From Hoplostethus atlanticus (taxonomy: Eukaryota; Chordata; Actinopteri; Trachichthyiformes; Trachichthyidae), in NCBI GenBank assembly GCA_034670405.1, contig JAXDDX010000184.1, positions 590,001-654,000 on the forward strand: DNA of 64,000 nt, given 5' to 3'. Made by a program: the position numbers and the translations under genes. The notes beneath the pieces were generated by a model. It was not told the origin of the DNA. It made no database searches and worked only from the letters and a program-made list of their open reading frames with translations. Positions 10,985 to 21,195 of the stretch are shown piece by piece. Positions within the stretch are counted from its first letter, which is position 1, and the number at the start of each line of letters is the position of its first letter.

Positions 10985-13262
10985 TTTTTTTTTTTTATTA
11001 CTTTATTGCAGGTTTTTACATTACAAGTTATCAGATTCATCACTTGCTTCATTCATCCTGCCACATTTATAAATTTTTACTATGAACAGTACAAAAGAAG
11101 AAAAAAAAAGAAATAAGTAATTTAAGAAAGAACGCTAAAACAAAACTTAAGTGGACAAGGGCAAGGACAGGGCCTAGGACATCAGTTAGCCCCAGTGCAG
11201 ACCTTGAAAGAAAAAGAAAAAAGAAAGAGAAAAAAAAACGTACAAAAAATCTATTTCTGTGACCCATTTACTCCAGTTTCTTTTAAATTCCTCCTCTGTT
11301 TCTCAATTTATAAGTGATTCTTTCCATTTCTTTGATCTCTTCGACTGTTGGTGTTAATAGCTGGTGATTTAACATTCAGCCAATTCCAAGTGATTTGTTT
11401 TAATGCGGCTATGCGTATTATTCTATACAGATATTTATCTCCTTCCCTCTCTATTTCTAGTGGGGTGGTACGTAATACAATATTGGATGGTTGTAACAGC
11501 TTCTTTAAATGAAAAATGTTTGTGATTTTCTCCTTAACTGCCCCCCAAAACGTTTCCAACACTGGGCAGAAATAAAAATGTGTGCATGTTCCGCACATTC
11601 CCTCTACCTGATAGACTGTATTTTGATGTGATTTTTGGTGTTGCGAAAAACCTCATGTTAATTTTCCAGGCGAATTTTTCCCAATATTTTGATTGTGTTG
11701 TCTTGAAGATTCTTTTACATGCTTCTTTCCAATCTTCTTCCAAAATTGTTATTGCCAGTTCATTATTATATCTACTTGAGTGGCATGAAAATAAATCATT
11801 AAATCTGGAAAGCTAAGCCCACCATTTTCTTTAGGTTGGGTTAGCATACTAAGTTTTTTCCTTTTCCTTTTATAATTCCAGATATAATTTGAAAGCATTC
11901 TATTCCATCTTTTAAAACTACTATGTGGAATGGGTATTGGTAAAGTTTGAAATAAGAACAAGAATTGTGGAAGAATCATCAATTTCACGGTTTCTACTCT
12001 ACTCAGTATTGATTCTGGTACCGTTTTCCATCTGTTGAGGTCTTGTCTCAATTTATTTTCCAAAACTTGGTAGTTTTCTACATACAGGGTGTTTAAGTCT
12101 CCAGTAAGATAGATTCCTAAATATTTAATTTTCTTTAAATCCCATTTCAATTTATATCTATCTTTGAGTTCTGATGAAGTGCTTCACATTTACTTTAATT
12201 TATTTTATAGCCTGAGTGCTTGCTGTATTCTGAGATTGTTTCCATTAAATTTGCTAAAGATTTATCTGGGGATGTTAAGTAAATGATCACATTGTCTGCA
12301 TATAGTGCCAATATATGTTGTTCTTCTATACTTACGCCTTTAATGTTGTTATTTTTCCTTATACTTTCTGCAAGTGCCTCTATGCAGATTGCGACTATAA
12401 TTGGTGAGAGAGGGTCTACTTGTCTTGTCCCTTTATGGATTGAAAATCTTCTGGACAGTGTGCCATTAACCTTTACTCTAGACATTGTTTTTTTTATACA
12501 TTCCTTGGAGTCACAAAATGAACTTTTCATGGAAGCCAAAACTACGTACAATCTCAAACATAAACAGCCACAGCACTCGGTCAAAGGTTTTCTCTGCATG
12601 TAGCGTTAGAAGTAAAAGATTTGTGTCATTATTCTGTGCATAGTCTATTATATTTAGAGTCCGTCTAATATTATCTGACAACAGCCTACCTATTCTTCAG
12701 CTATTTTATCCTTTTCTGTTACTATTTCTGACCCGCCTCCTGTCTTCAGTTTAATAATATGAGCTGTCTTACTCGGCTTCTTAAGTCTATATGCTAAAAG
12801 TTTTAGCGAATCTGTTTTGCATATGTCATTAACTTCTCCACTTCTTCCTATCAAACTCTTTGTATTTCTTTTTTAGTTCAATTTTAAACCCTAATTCCTT
12901 TGTATTTTTATGTTTTTCTTCCAAAAGTTGTATTTGTTGTTCAAGTGTCTTCTGTTTTTGTCTTTTCTTAAATGCAGATTATGCTATTATGTGTCCCCAT
13001 AAAACAGCTTTAGCTGCCTCCCATATAATAATTGGATTAGTGTCCCCGCTATCATTTATCTCTATATATTCTTTAAGTATATTATTTATCTTTTCTACAA
13101 CTATTTTATCTTGCAGAAGTGAATTGTTTAACCTCCATATTTTTCCTCCTTCCTTTATGTTAAGATTTATATTTATTGTCATTGTGGCATGATCTGATAA
13201 GTCCCTTGTGCCTTTTTTGCATTTTTCAATTAATTCTACATCTTTTTTTAACATAAAAAGCC
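10985..13262 (-). mobile_element. Old L1-clade LINE, 5' truncated
   Basis: Minus-strand frames in order: 13254-12979 (endonuclease/RT linker, WEAAKAVLWGHIIA), 12599-12195 (RT with KGTRQVDPLSPIIVAI and LALYADNVIIYL), 12150-11749 (KIKYLGIYLTGDLN, then WNYKRKRKKLSMLTQPKENG), 11743-11308 (tail). This order and the YLGI and GGLSFPD-type blocks are those of L1 ORF2. The catalytic YADD reads YADN, and frames are broken in several places. The 3' end is AATAAA followed by an A-run (T-run on the plus strand at 10985-10997), typical of L1. Confidence 0.8.
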
Positions 13263-13275
13263 ACCAAACTGTATT

Positions 13276-13838
13276 TACATTTCAGGCAACAACTCACGTA
13301 TTGATTGACATTTTATATGAGAATAAAATGTAAATGCGATTTAGTTTGGCGTCAGGGCCCTGTTGCATCGCCCTCCGCCTCACTCACTTAGCCAGCCGGG
13401 TGAGGCAGGGAGCGATCAGCAGTAATCCCCCCTAGAGGGACTTAGAAGACAGAGCCCGCAGGTGGATGCTGGGGTGGTGGTGGGGCGACATCATTGGCAA
13501 GCATAACTGCCGTAGCGAAGCACGGTGTGCAGGGTGGCGGCAGCAGAGAGTGAGCAGTGAGAGAGTGGCAGCTTAAATAGACCGCACAATTATGGTGGCT
13601 ATGCCGGCGCATCAGCTGACGCATCAGCTGACTGCTGTACCCCTCGAGTGTGTTGCCAGAAATAGCTCCGCAGGCTTCGCTCCATTTCAGGCAACAACTC
13701 ACGTATTGATTGACATTTTATATGAAAATAAAATGTAAATGCAATTTAGTTTGGTGTCAGGACCCTGTTGTATTGCCCTCCGCCTAACTCACTTAGTCAG
13801 CCGAGTGAGGCAGGGAGCGATCGGCAGTAATCCCCCAA
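13276..13838. repeat. Pair of about 155-bp direct repeats flanking a 250-bp segment
   Basis: The interval 13278-13432 (CATTTCAGGCAACAACTCAC ... GCAGTAATCCCCC) recurs at 13684-13838 with about 10 substitutions. The spacer 13433-13683 is GC-rich and has no convincing gene. The left copy directly abuts the 5' end of the L1. The arrangement could be an ectopic duplication or two ends of an undescribed element. Confidence 0.75.
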
Positions 13839-13839
13839 A

Positions 13840-14785
13840 ACCGCAACAGTCAAGCCAACTTTCCATGTGTACCGGTGGGGCACCCACCATACGACCAAAT
13901 AGATATCCCACTTGTCTCTCATGAAGGGAGATGCAGTGACAAAATGCAAGCTATGCATTTCTGGATCTAACTCGGTCATTCTAGCCTTATGTGAGACCTT
14001 CTATGTGTATGGCCAAGCACTAGCTGCGGTGTGGCCATTTCTTGTTGCACAGCTCAACTCAAGCTGTGCAGCAGCACCGTCGTCGCCCCCCCCCGTCTTG
14101 GCGAAGGCTGCGGCGGCGCTGCCTTGGGCCCAACTCAGGTGGGACAGGCCCCGTCTGCTGACGCACGCGTAACGCGGATTGACTCGAGGGACCAGAGCTC
14201 CCCCGGCTGCCGCGCCCGACTCATGCTGGCTGGACGGGCACCGCACAAGCGAAGGGACCCTTCGGCAGATAAAATGCCAACAAGGAATATACTATATGCA
14301 TGAATAAAACTATGTGTATAGTGGAGCACAAACCGTATGGACACAGTGGTCCCCCAATGCGCAGTAGTAGCGGAAACCAGCGAAAATAGCAGCAAACGGC
14401 GGGCATAGCGCCCAACGGCGAGCATTTCCCAGGGTCCTACGGGGCGTGATATCGCTTGGGAGGCCAGTGGGTTGCGCTGCTGATGATGACGTTGAGGGGT
14501 GGGTGGTCGGGTAGGAAGTAAAAGGCGTGTTTGGTTTCCCTCTGCGAGCAAATCCTGTGACTATATTGATCATTGCAGATTGGTTTCTGAGAGCGTAGAC
14601 AGGACTGCAAGGCAATGCCTTCTACAATGCGAGTTGCCAGCCCAGCGACTGCCGGCCCGGTGGACGATTACCGCCAAGCGGACACTCCGACAGGGTTGTA
14701 GGGCATCGGTTAGCATGACCCAGGAATTGGAGATTCCTCCCGATAGGATTGCATCATCCTCGGAATCGGAGACGGCGAGTGGCAT
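13840..14785. other. No recognised gene; GC-rich segment
   Basis: GC-rich at 14070-14260 and 14620-14720. Open frames on both strands overlap each other and lack family resemblance. A short GDAVTKCKLC run at about 13918-13950 vaguely resembles a BED zinc finger, but nothing around it supports that. Confidence 0.4.
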
Positions 14786-14879
14786 GGTAACTAGTGATGG
14801 GAAGACCGACTCTTTTAACTAACTCGATTCTTTCGAGCCGTCCGATAGAAGTGAATTGATTCTGAATCGATTCATTATG

Positions 14880-15022
14880 AATCTGTCCAGGACGTAACCA
14901 CATCCAGACCAATATGAACTGACTGTTCATTTCTGTCCAGGACGTAACCACATCCATACCAATATGAACCGACAGTGGTGATCAGAGGATCAGTAACATC
15001 ACATTTGGCTTCCATCTGAATC
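14880..15022. repeat. Piece of the 49-bp minisatellite inside the MITE cluster
   Basis: Two units of CCAGGACGTAACCACATCCA...AATATGAAC followed by GTGGTGATCAGAGGATCAGT. Exactly this unit and the same right flank occur as an array at 20905-21230. It sits within the first MITE copy. Confidence 0.8.
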
Positions 15023-15191
15023 AACTCACTCACTTAACTGATTCGGTTCTTTTGAACGATTCGTTCGCGAATCGGCCATCACTACTGTGCCGGCAGAAAT
15101 AGATAGTTGCTGGTGTGGTCTGTATTGATGGGAAGACCGACTCTTTTAACTAACTCGATTCATTATGATTCACCAACAAAAACATACCATA

Positions 15192-15257
15192 CCATGTGAG
15201 GTTTCAACCTACAATCCTCAGCATGAGAGGCTGATGTTCTACTAACTGAGCTAAACA
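15192..15257 (-). repeat. tRNA-like (pol III box) segment, copy 1
   Basis: On the minus strand it reads TTTAGCTCAGTTAGTAGAAC (A box), an anticodon-arm-like segment, then a degenerate B box (GTAGGTTGAAACC). The acceptor stem does not pair well and no anticodon can be assigned, so this is a tRNA pseudogene or SINE head rather than a tRNA gene. Confidence 0.55.
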
Positions 15258-15842
15258 GGTAATCGAGTCACATGAGCGCCACCCGTCAAACCAGACGTGC
15301 AAATAACCACATATACCACAACTGTAAAACACCAACTAACCCACAGGTTAATGCTAAATCGATTCAGTCTGATGTTCTACTAACTAAGATTCGGTTAGAA
15401 ATAGTTAGAAATAGTTAGTTGTTGGTGTGGTCTGTAGTGATGGGAAGACCGACTCTTTTAACTAACTCGATTCTTTCGAGCCGTCTAATAGAAGTGAATT
15501 GATTCTGAATCGATTCATTATGATTCACTAAACAGAACCGAATCAGTTGCGTGTGCGAGTCGAATCAACTCACTCACTTAACTGATTCGGTTCTTTTGAA
15601 CGATTCATTCGCGAATCGGCCATCACTAGAAATAGTTAGTGGTCTGTAGTGATGGGAAGACCGACTCTTTTAACTAACTCGATTCTTTCGAGCCGTCTAA
15701 TAGAAGTGAATTGATTCTGAATCGTTTCATTCTGAATCGACTCTTTTAACTAACTCGATTCTTCCGATTCTTTCGAGCCGTCCGATAGAAGTGAATCGAT
15801 TCTGAATCGATTCATTATGATTCACCAACAAAAACATACCAT

Positions 15843-15909
15843 ACCATGTGAGGTTTGAACCTACAATCCTCAGCATGAGAGTCTGATGTTCTACTAACTG
15901 AGCTAAACA
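15843..15909 (-). repeat. tRNA-like (pol III box) segment, copy 2
   Basis: Second copy of the segment at 15192-15257, with a better B box (GTAGGTTCAAACC) on the minus strand. About 180 bp of flanking sequence on the right is also duplicated (15258-15370 and 15910-16040), confirming block duplication within the cluster. Confidence 0.55.
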
Positions 15910-16375
15910 GGTAATCGAGTCACATGAGCGCCACCCCTGTCAAACCAGACGTGCAAATAACCACATATACCACAACTGTAAAACACCAACTAACCCACAG
16001 GTTAATGCTGAATCGATTCAGTCTGATGTTCTACTAACTAAGCTAAACAGCACCGAATCAGTTGCGCCATTCTCCCCTTCTCCATATCGAGCGTGGTTCT
16101 GATCAGTAGGTTCCTGCTTAGGGTCCTTAGTCCTTAAACTTGCAGTTAGGAATATGTCGCTAGCAGCAGAGCGAGCAAGTGAATGGTTGTGGTTAAGGAG
16201 GAAGCATGCTAAGGTAAGCGCCGCTGGGTTGTGCGGCCTTGTGGGTAGCACTGTGTATCTCGTAGTATAATATTGATTATACAACAGTTAGTTCCAACCA
16301 AGTAATTTGATTGGACAAGAGGGATTCCAAGAGTGCTGATATAGAGTATAACATCACTGGGACTTTTAACTATAC

Positions 16376-16975
16376 ATGTATCACTCCGCTAAGTCTCAAA
16401 ATACAAACATCGACATTCAGTCCATTAAGAAGATCGAGCTGAATACAGTCTTGAGGCAGTTTTATGGATCCATCCGGACAACTAAAGGGGAGCTCTATGG
16501 CATCAGCAGCTACCTTGGGCTTCGGGCTGGTTTAAATCATTATATCAACGAGTCTCCGACTAGCCGTTCAGCCCAGGAGGGTGACAGCTGCGACAGACAG
16601 CTTCTGGTATACCGCCGTTCCCCTGGGAGTCAACCAGCTGTCACAGATGTTACCCAGGATGTCAAGAGGCAGGGACACCACGTCTCACACCAACCACAGC
16701 CTGGGAGCCACTGCCATGCAGAAACTGTCTGATGCAGGACTCGAGGCGAGGGAGGTCATGGCAGTGAGTGGGCATAGGTGAGATGCTTCATATAAACATA
16801 CAGAGACTACAATGTGAATTGTGATTTATAATAAGAAATATAAACTAAAAACGTGTTTGTCTTGCAGGTTACTGGAGACCATCCATGGAGAGCAGGAAAC
16901 GATAGAGCAACGTACTGTCAGAATCACACATGCCACCACAGCGACTGTCAACAGACTCTTGTTTCACTGGTTGCA
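16376..16975 (+). pseudogene. Crypton-like tyrosine recombinase remnant with an intron
   Basis: Three pieces match the Crypton/DUF3504 family also domesticated as KIAA1958, QRICH1, ZMYM2 and KCTD1. First, 16430-16560 (ELNTVLRQFYGSIRTTKGEL, then SSYLGLRAGLNHYI). Second, in another frame, 16590-16781 (WYTAVPLGVNQLSQML, TNHSLGATAMQKLSDAGLEA, REVMAVSGHR). Third, after a GT-AG interval 16782-16868, YWRPSMESRKR, then a TAG and SNVL. In active members the HxxR box reads NHSVRAT-like; here the arginine is glycine. With the frameshift and stop it cannot be an active recombinase. These enzymes cut and join DNA through a tyrosine; that residue is not visible in the remaining sequence. Confidence 0.65.
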
Positions 16976-17220
16976 CAATAAATGGAAACACAGATAAATG
17001 TACATGATACAAAGCAGCTGGCCTGCGGTAATGGTAGACCTACACAAGGTAGCATGCTAGTGTGCAGGAAAGTGTTTGTGTGTTGCTTGGCAACAGTCCA
17101 GTCGGGAACTATTTGTGTGGGCGGAGCCAAATAAATGATTCAATAAACAAACAGATCATAATCTGTTGTCGCTTATTACTGTTAACTAATAAATGGTGCT
17201 TGTAGAACTGTTGTATAAAA

Positions 17221-17333
17221 GCAATATCACACTCGAGGTCGTGCTGTTAGACTGAATATCATCACGGCTGTGATTCGGTCGTAGGCCGAAGATGATATTC
17301 AGTCTAACAGCACTCCTCCTTGTGTGATATTGC
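17221..17333. repeat. Perfect hairpin (fold-back MITE-like)
   Basis: Arms of 12 bp (17221-17232 with 17322-17333) and 23 bp (17241-17263 with 17291-17313) are perfectly complementary, with small asymmetric internal loops and a 27-nt apical loop. TTGTATAAAA lies directly to the left. No coding frame. It could be a miniature element or the end of a larger one. Confidence 0.8.
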
Positions 17334-17500
17334 TTAAGTAGAATAAAGTAGCGTAGCATAACACTGTTTGGCTGTATTTATGGGATTGTACTGTGGTATT
17401 GAGGGGGGTCTATACTGCTAGCCAGGGAAGTGCCAATCAGTCAAGTATAGGCATGGTGGCACATACACACACATTCCTCATACCCGAACCAGGGACGACC

Positions 17501-19066
17501 ATTACATTACATTACAGTCATTTAGCAGACGCTTTTATCCAAAGCGACTTACAATAAGTGCATTCAACATAGGTAGGCAAGAAAACTACTAGTCACCAGA
17601 AATCGTAAGTGCATTTCCTTCCTAAACAAGCAACTAAGAGCATAACTAGTGTTAAGGTAAGAGTGCAATAAGTTAGCAACCTACTATATCTTAAACAAAT
17701 GAGACAAATGAGACAAATAAGAGAATCAAATAACAAGAGCTAAGACAAATAAGTGAACCAAATAAGCAAGAGCTAAGACAAATAAGTGTATCAAATGAAC
17801 AAGAGCCAATAAACAAGAGCTCAGACACATAATTGACGACAAATAGGCAAGGCTAAGAGGAAGAGTCAGGGTAGTGTTTCCTGAAGAGGTGGGTTTTCAG
17901 CCTGCGGCGAAAGATGGGCAGCGACTCTGCTGTCCTGACATCAGTGGGGAGTTCATTCCACCACTGCGGGGCCAGGACAGAGAAGAGCCGTGACCGTGTA
18001 GATCGGCCGCAGGGCCCTCTGAGCGACGGGACAACCAGTCGCCTCGAGGCAGCAGAGCGAAGTGGTCGGGCGGGGGTGTAAGGCTTGACCATAGCCTGGA
18101 GGTAAGAAGGAGCTGTTCCTTTCACTGCCCTATAGGCTAGCACCAGGGTCTTGAACTGGATGCGAGCCGCTACAGGGAGCCAGTGTAGAGAACGGAGAAG
18201 GGTAGTTGTATGGGAGAACTTGGGGCGGTTGAACACCAGACGAGCTGCAGCTTTCTGAACAAGCTCCAGAGGTCTGATGGCAAACGCCGGGGCACCAGCA
18301 AGGAGGGAGTTGCAGTAGTCCAGGCGGGAGATGACAAGAGCCTGGATGAGCACCTGCGCTGCCTTGTCAGTGAGGAAGGGGCGAATCCTCCTGATGTTGT
18401 AGAGGAGGAATCTGCAGGAGCGCGTCACTGATGCGATGTTTGCCGAGAACGACAGTCGGTCGTCCAGGGTCACACCCAGATTCCTCGCAGTCCGAGTTGA
18501 CGTCACCACAGCATTATCAATGGTGATGGCCAGGTCTCGGTGCGGACAGCCCTTCCCCGGGAGGAACATCAGCTCCGTTTTGTCCAGGTTGAGCTTCAGG
18601 TGGTGCATCGACATCCACTCCGAGATGTCTGCCAGACACGCAGCAATGCGTGCCTCCACTTGTGTGTCAGAGGGGGGAAATGACAGGATCAGCTGGGTGT
18701 CATCTGCATAGCAGTGGTAGGAAAAGTCATGTGAATGGATAACAGAACCAAGAGATGTTGTGTAGAGGGAAAAGAGGAGAGGGCCTAGAACCGAGCCTTG
18801 CGGAACCCCAGTAGCGAGCCTGCGTGGTTCTGACACAGACCCTCTCAGCGTCACCTGGTAGGAGCGATCCGTTAGGTAGGATGCAAACATGGAGAGTGCA
18901 GAGCCTGAGACACCCATCCCCTCAAGGGTGGAGAGGAGGATCTGGTGGTTCACCGTGTCAAACGCTGCAGACAGGTCCAGGAGTATCAGGACAGAGGAGA
19001 GAGAGTTTGCTCTAGCGGCATGGAGCGACTCCGTCACTGCCAGGAGGGCAGTCTCGGGCACCCCTT
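17501..19066 (-). mobile_element. L2 LINE, 5'-truncated copy 1, with open RT frame
   Basis: The 3' end is ATTACATTACATTACAG plus the conserved CATTTAGCAGACGC tail at 17501-17560. The element runs leftward from about 19066, and the coding part 19061-17853 is a single open frame of about 400 codons. It is almost identical to the copies at 32713-34104 and 61227-62354, so the family moved recently. The 5' truncation begins within the RT domain. Confidence 0.9.
17853..19061 (-). CDS. L2 reverse transcriptase, C-terminal two thirds
   Basis: A polymerase that copies the element's own RNA at the target site. Visible RT blocks in order: LILLDLSAAFDTVNH (motif A with the first Asp), [17 protein letters not shown] (motif B), HCYADDTQLILSF (YADD catalytic box), [15 protein letters not shown], and LGVTLDD; then the post-RT tail [47 protein letters not shown]. 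No start codon or endonuclease domain is present, because the copy is 5' truncated: the frame is open from the break to a stop at 17853. It is therefore a partial but undamaged coding segment. It is unlikely to be translated here. Confidence 0.9.
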   Translation of the reverse strand: MPETALLAVTESLHAARANSLSSVLILLDLSAAFDTVNHQILLSTLEGMGVSGSALSMFASYLTDRSYQVTLRGSVSEPRRLATGVPQGSVLGPLLFSLYTTSLGSVIHSHDFSYHCYADDTQLILSFPPSDTQVEARIAACLADISEWMSMHHLKLNLDKTELMFLPGKGCPHRDLAITIDNAVVTSTRTARNLGVTLDDRLSFSANIASVTRSCRFLLYNIRRIRPFLTDKAAQVLIQALVISRLDYCNSLLAGAPAFAIRPLELVQKAAARLVFNRPKFSHTTTLLRSLHWLPVAARIQFKTLVLAYRAVKGTAPSYLQAMVKPYTPARPLRSAASRRLVVPSLRGPCGRSTRSRLFSVLAPQWWNELPTDVRTAESLPIFRRRLKTHLFRKHYPDSSS

Positions 19067-20900
19067 AACCCAGGAATAATATCCAACCGGGGTTAACCCA
19101 CCCCAACCCCCACCTCTTACCCTACATAGGGTTTGAATCCTCTCCTCCCTTCACACTCACACACACTGTTTAGCTGTGTTGTCTAGTTGTGTTGATGTAT
19201 CAGTTAGGCAGGTTTGTACTGAAATGGCTAGGCTATTGCTAGGTCAAGGCTAGGATCAAGGCTAACCAAGGCTAGGTCAATGCTAGGTTGATGGCAGGCA
19301 TTAGATGGCGAGGGTTAAAGGGAGTTATGAGGTGGTGGCATAGAGAGGGGTGTTTCCAGGATGCTGGAATACACCGTTAAGCCTTCTTGAGGTGTCGTGG
19401 GCCTAACTCAACAAAACGTGAAGGAAGGTGCCCACTTGATAACCCTAATGACGCGCCGCATACTTCTGTTGGCTAGGGTAGGTAACTGGTGAATGGTGCC
19501 ATCTGAGGAATGACTCTGTAGCTCTATAACAGTTGTAGAAAGATGTCTTTGTGGTAGCTGGTTTACTTAAAGCGCCTCTGCATTGGCACGCCAGTCAAAG
19601 CATGAAGACCAGAGATGAGAGCCCATTCAAAGGATTTCCACTTAGATAGTTGACTGACACAGATGATTTAATGGCTAAGAGGCAAATGAGAACAATAATC
19701 AGTAAACAAAATAAATCTTAATCAAAGCACTCATTCACCATTGAACAAATAAGCAGCAATAACTATGACAAATATCTATGACTTACTCAAATAATACATC
19801 CGGTGCACAGTCAACTGCAGAAGATAGGTAATCCACATGCTACAGCAAACAAAGGGAGAGCCTGAGCAAGGCCTGATCCAGGCCTCTTATCAGTTCAGGT
19901 GTGGCCTGATAGATTGAGGCTAAGTCCCGCCCCCCTAGGAACGGGCAGGAAGGAGGGTTTACAACAATGGTGTAGCCTGATGTCTGCTATGGTGTTCATC
20001 TGATGGTGGTTATATCACTTGTTTGTTCTGTTTTAATCTGAATTGGGATTCTACATGTGTTTACCTTGGATTACAGCACAAGGGATAGTAACATCTTGTC
20101 CTGTGTGTTAATGAATGCCTTAGTAGGTTAGAAAACCTTCTCCTCCATATTGAGGGTGGTTCTGACTTCTCCAAGTCTACTTGGCAACTTCACCAGTGTA
20201 AACAGTAAAGTGTCTCCTCTAACAAGATATTTAAAGAAACAGACTCTATAATTATGGTCATACATTTACTATATTGCACTAGCAATAGAATGGGGTCAGT
20301 TAAAAACATTTGGTAGGCAGCTAACGGTAGCAATGTTCACCCAAACCACCCAAAACAAATTAGCAATGGAGCTTTTCTCATGTCTGAAATATGAGAAGAG
20401 AAGAAGGTGAGCAGAGTTTGTGTTGTCTCTCTGAACAGGAAGTAGGGTAGTGAGAGGAATACAGCCACCGTGTCATTCAATCAGCCAAACTTTATTTAAA
20501 CAGAAGGAGCCACAGCCCTAACAGAGCAGAGAAAGAACTGAAATACAAAACAATGTTATTTCACCATAGCAACCATGTAGGAAACACAATCCCATAATTC
20601 CCTGGGCTGGGTTTGGATGGTAACCCTATAATTAACAGAATCCTTTAATTAACTTGTGACAGCAGTTGTTCTGCTTTGAAGATGCCAAGACTTTCTGAAG
20701 TTATTTCAGGATTTCAGCTGCTTCTCCCTGGGAGGCTCTGCCCACTGGGGAGGATGAACTAGTAATCACACATAAACTGATGTTAGTGTTGTGGTACTAA
20801 TGATAAGGCACACATTTTGCACATCATGATTATTTGCTGCAATTAGTCCCATATCTATCTGTTAGATATGATGTTTCACTTATTTTTATATCATTCATAT
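19067..20900. other. No gene seen
   Basis: Short GGCTAGGTCAAGGCTAGG-type repetition at about 19225-19300. No long open frame, splice pattern or recognised element in this 1.8 kb. Confidence 0.5.
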
Positions 20901-20904
20901 TCAG

Positions 20905-21195
20905 GATGTAACCACATCCATACCAATATGAACTGACTGTTCATCTCTGTCCAGGACGTAACCACATCCATACCAATATGAACTGACTGTTCGTCTCTAT
21001 TCAGGACGTAACCACATCCATACCAATATGAACTGACCGTTCATCTCTGTCCAGGACGTAACCACATCCATACCAATATGAACTGACTGTTCGTCTATTC
21101 CAGGACGTAACCACATCCATACCAATATGAACTGACTGTTCGTCTATTCCAGGACGTAACCACATCCATACCAATATGAACTGACAGTGGTGATC
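20905..21195. repeat. Minisatellite, about 49-bp unit, six copies
   Basis: Each unit contains GACGTAACCACATCCATACC and ATATGAACTGACTGTTC, with variation between CATCTCTGTCC, CGTCTCTATTC and CGTCTATTCC in the spacer. The array ends in GTGGTGATCAGAGGATCAGT, the same flank as the two-unit copy at 14880-15022. Confidence 0.9.

Larger units (their letters stand above)
14790..16080. repeat. Tandem cluster of hAT-like MITEs
   Basis: The left end (TAGTGATGGGAAGACCGACT) occurs at about 14792, 15437 and 15648, with a variant (TATTGATGGG) at about 15123. The matching right end (GAATCGGCCATCACTA) occurs at about 15070 and 15613. Three junctions are followed by the same flank ending GGTGTGGTCTG, so the array grew by tandem duplication of element plus flank, not by independent insertions. 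Internal sequence is rich in GAATCGATTC palindromes. The TAGTGATGG ends suggest the hAT superfamily; no transposase is present. Confidence 0.7.

Noticed and set aside
13912..14822. Several overlapping frames in GC-rich DNA
   Set aside because: Open on both strands because of base composition; no family resemblance beyond a weak BED-finger-like run.
15192..15909. Functional tRNA genes
   Set aside because: Boxes are present but acceptor stems do not pair and no anticodon can be assigned; duplicated within a MITE array.
18210..19015. Plus-strand frames in the L2 element
   Set aside because: Antisense shadows of the L2 reverse transcriptase; the same shadows recur in the other L2 copies.
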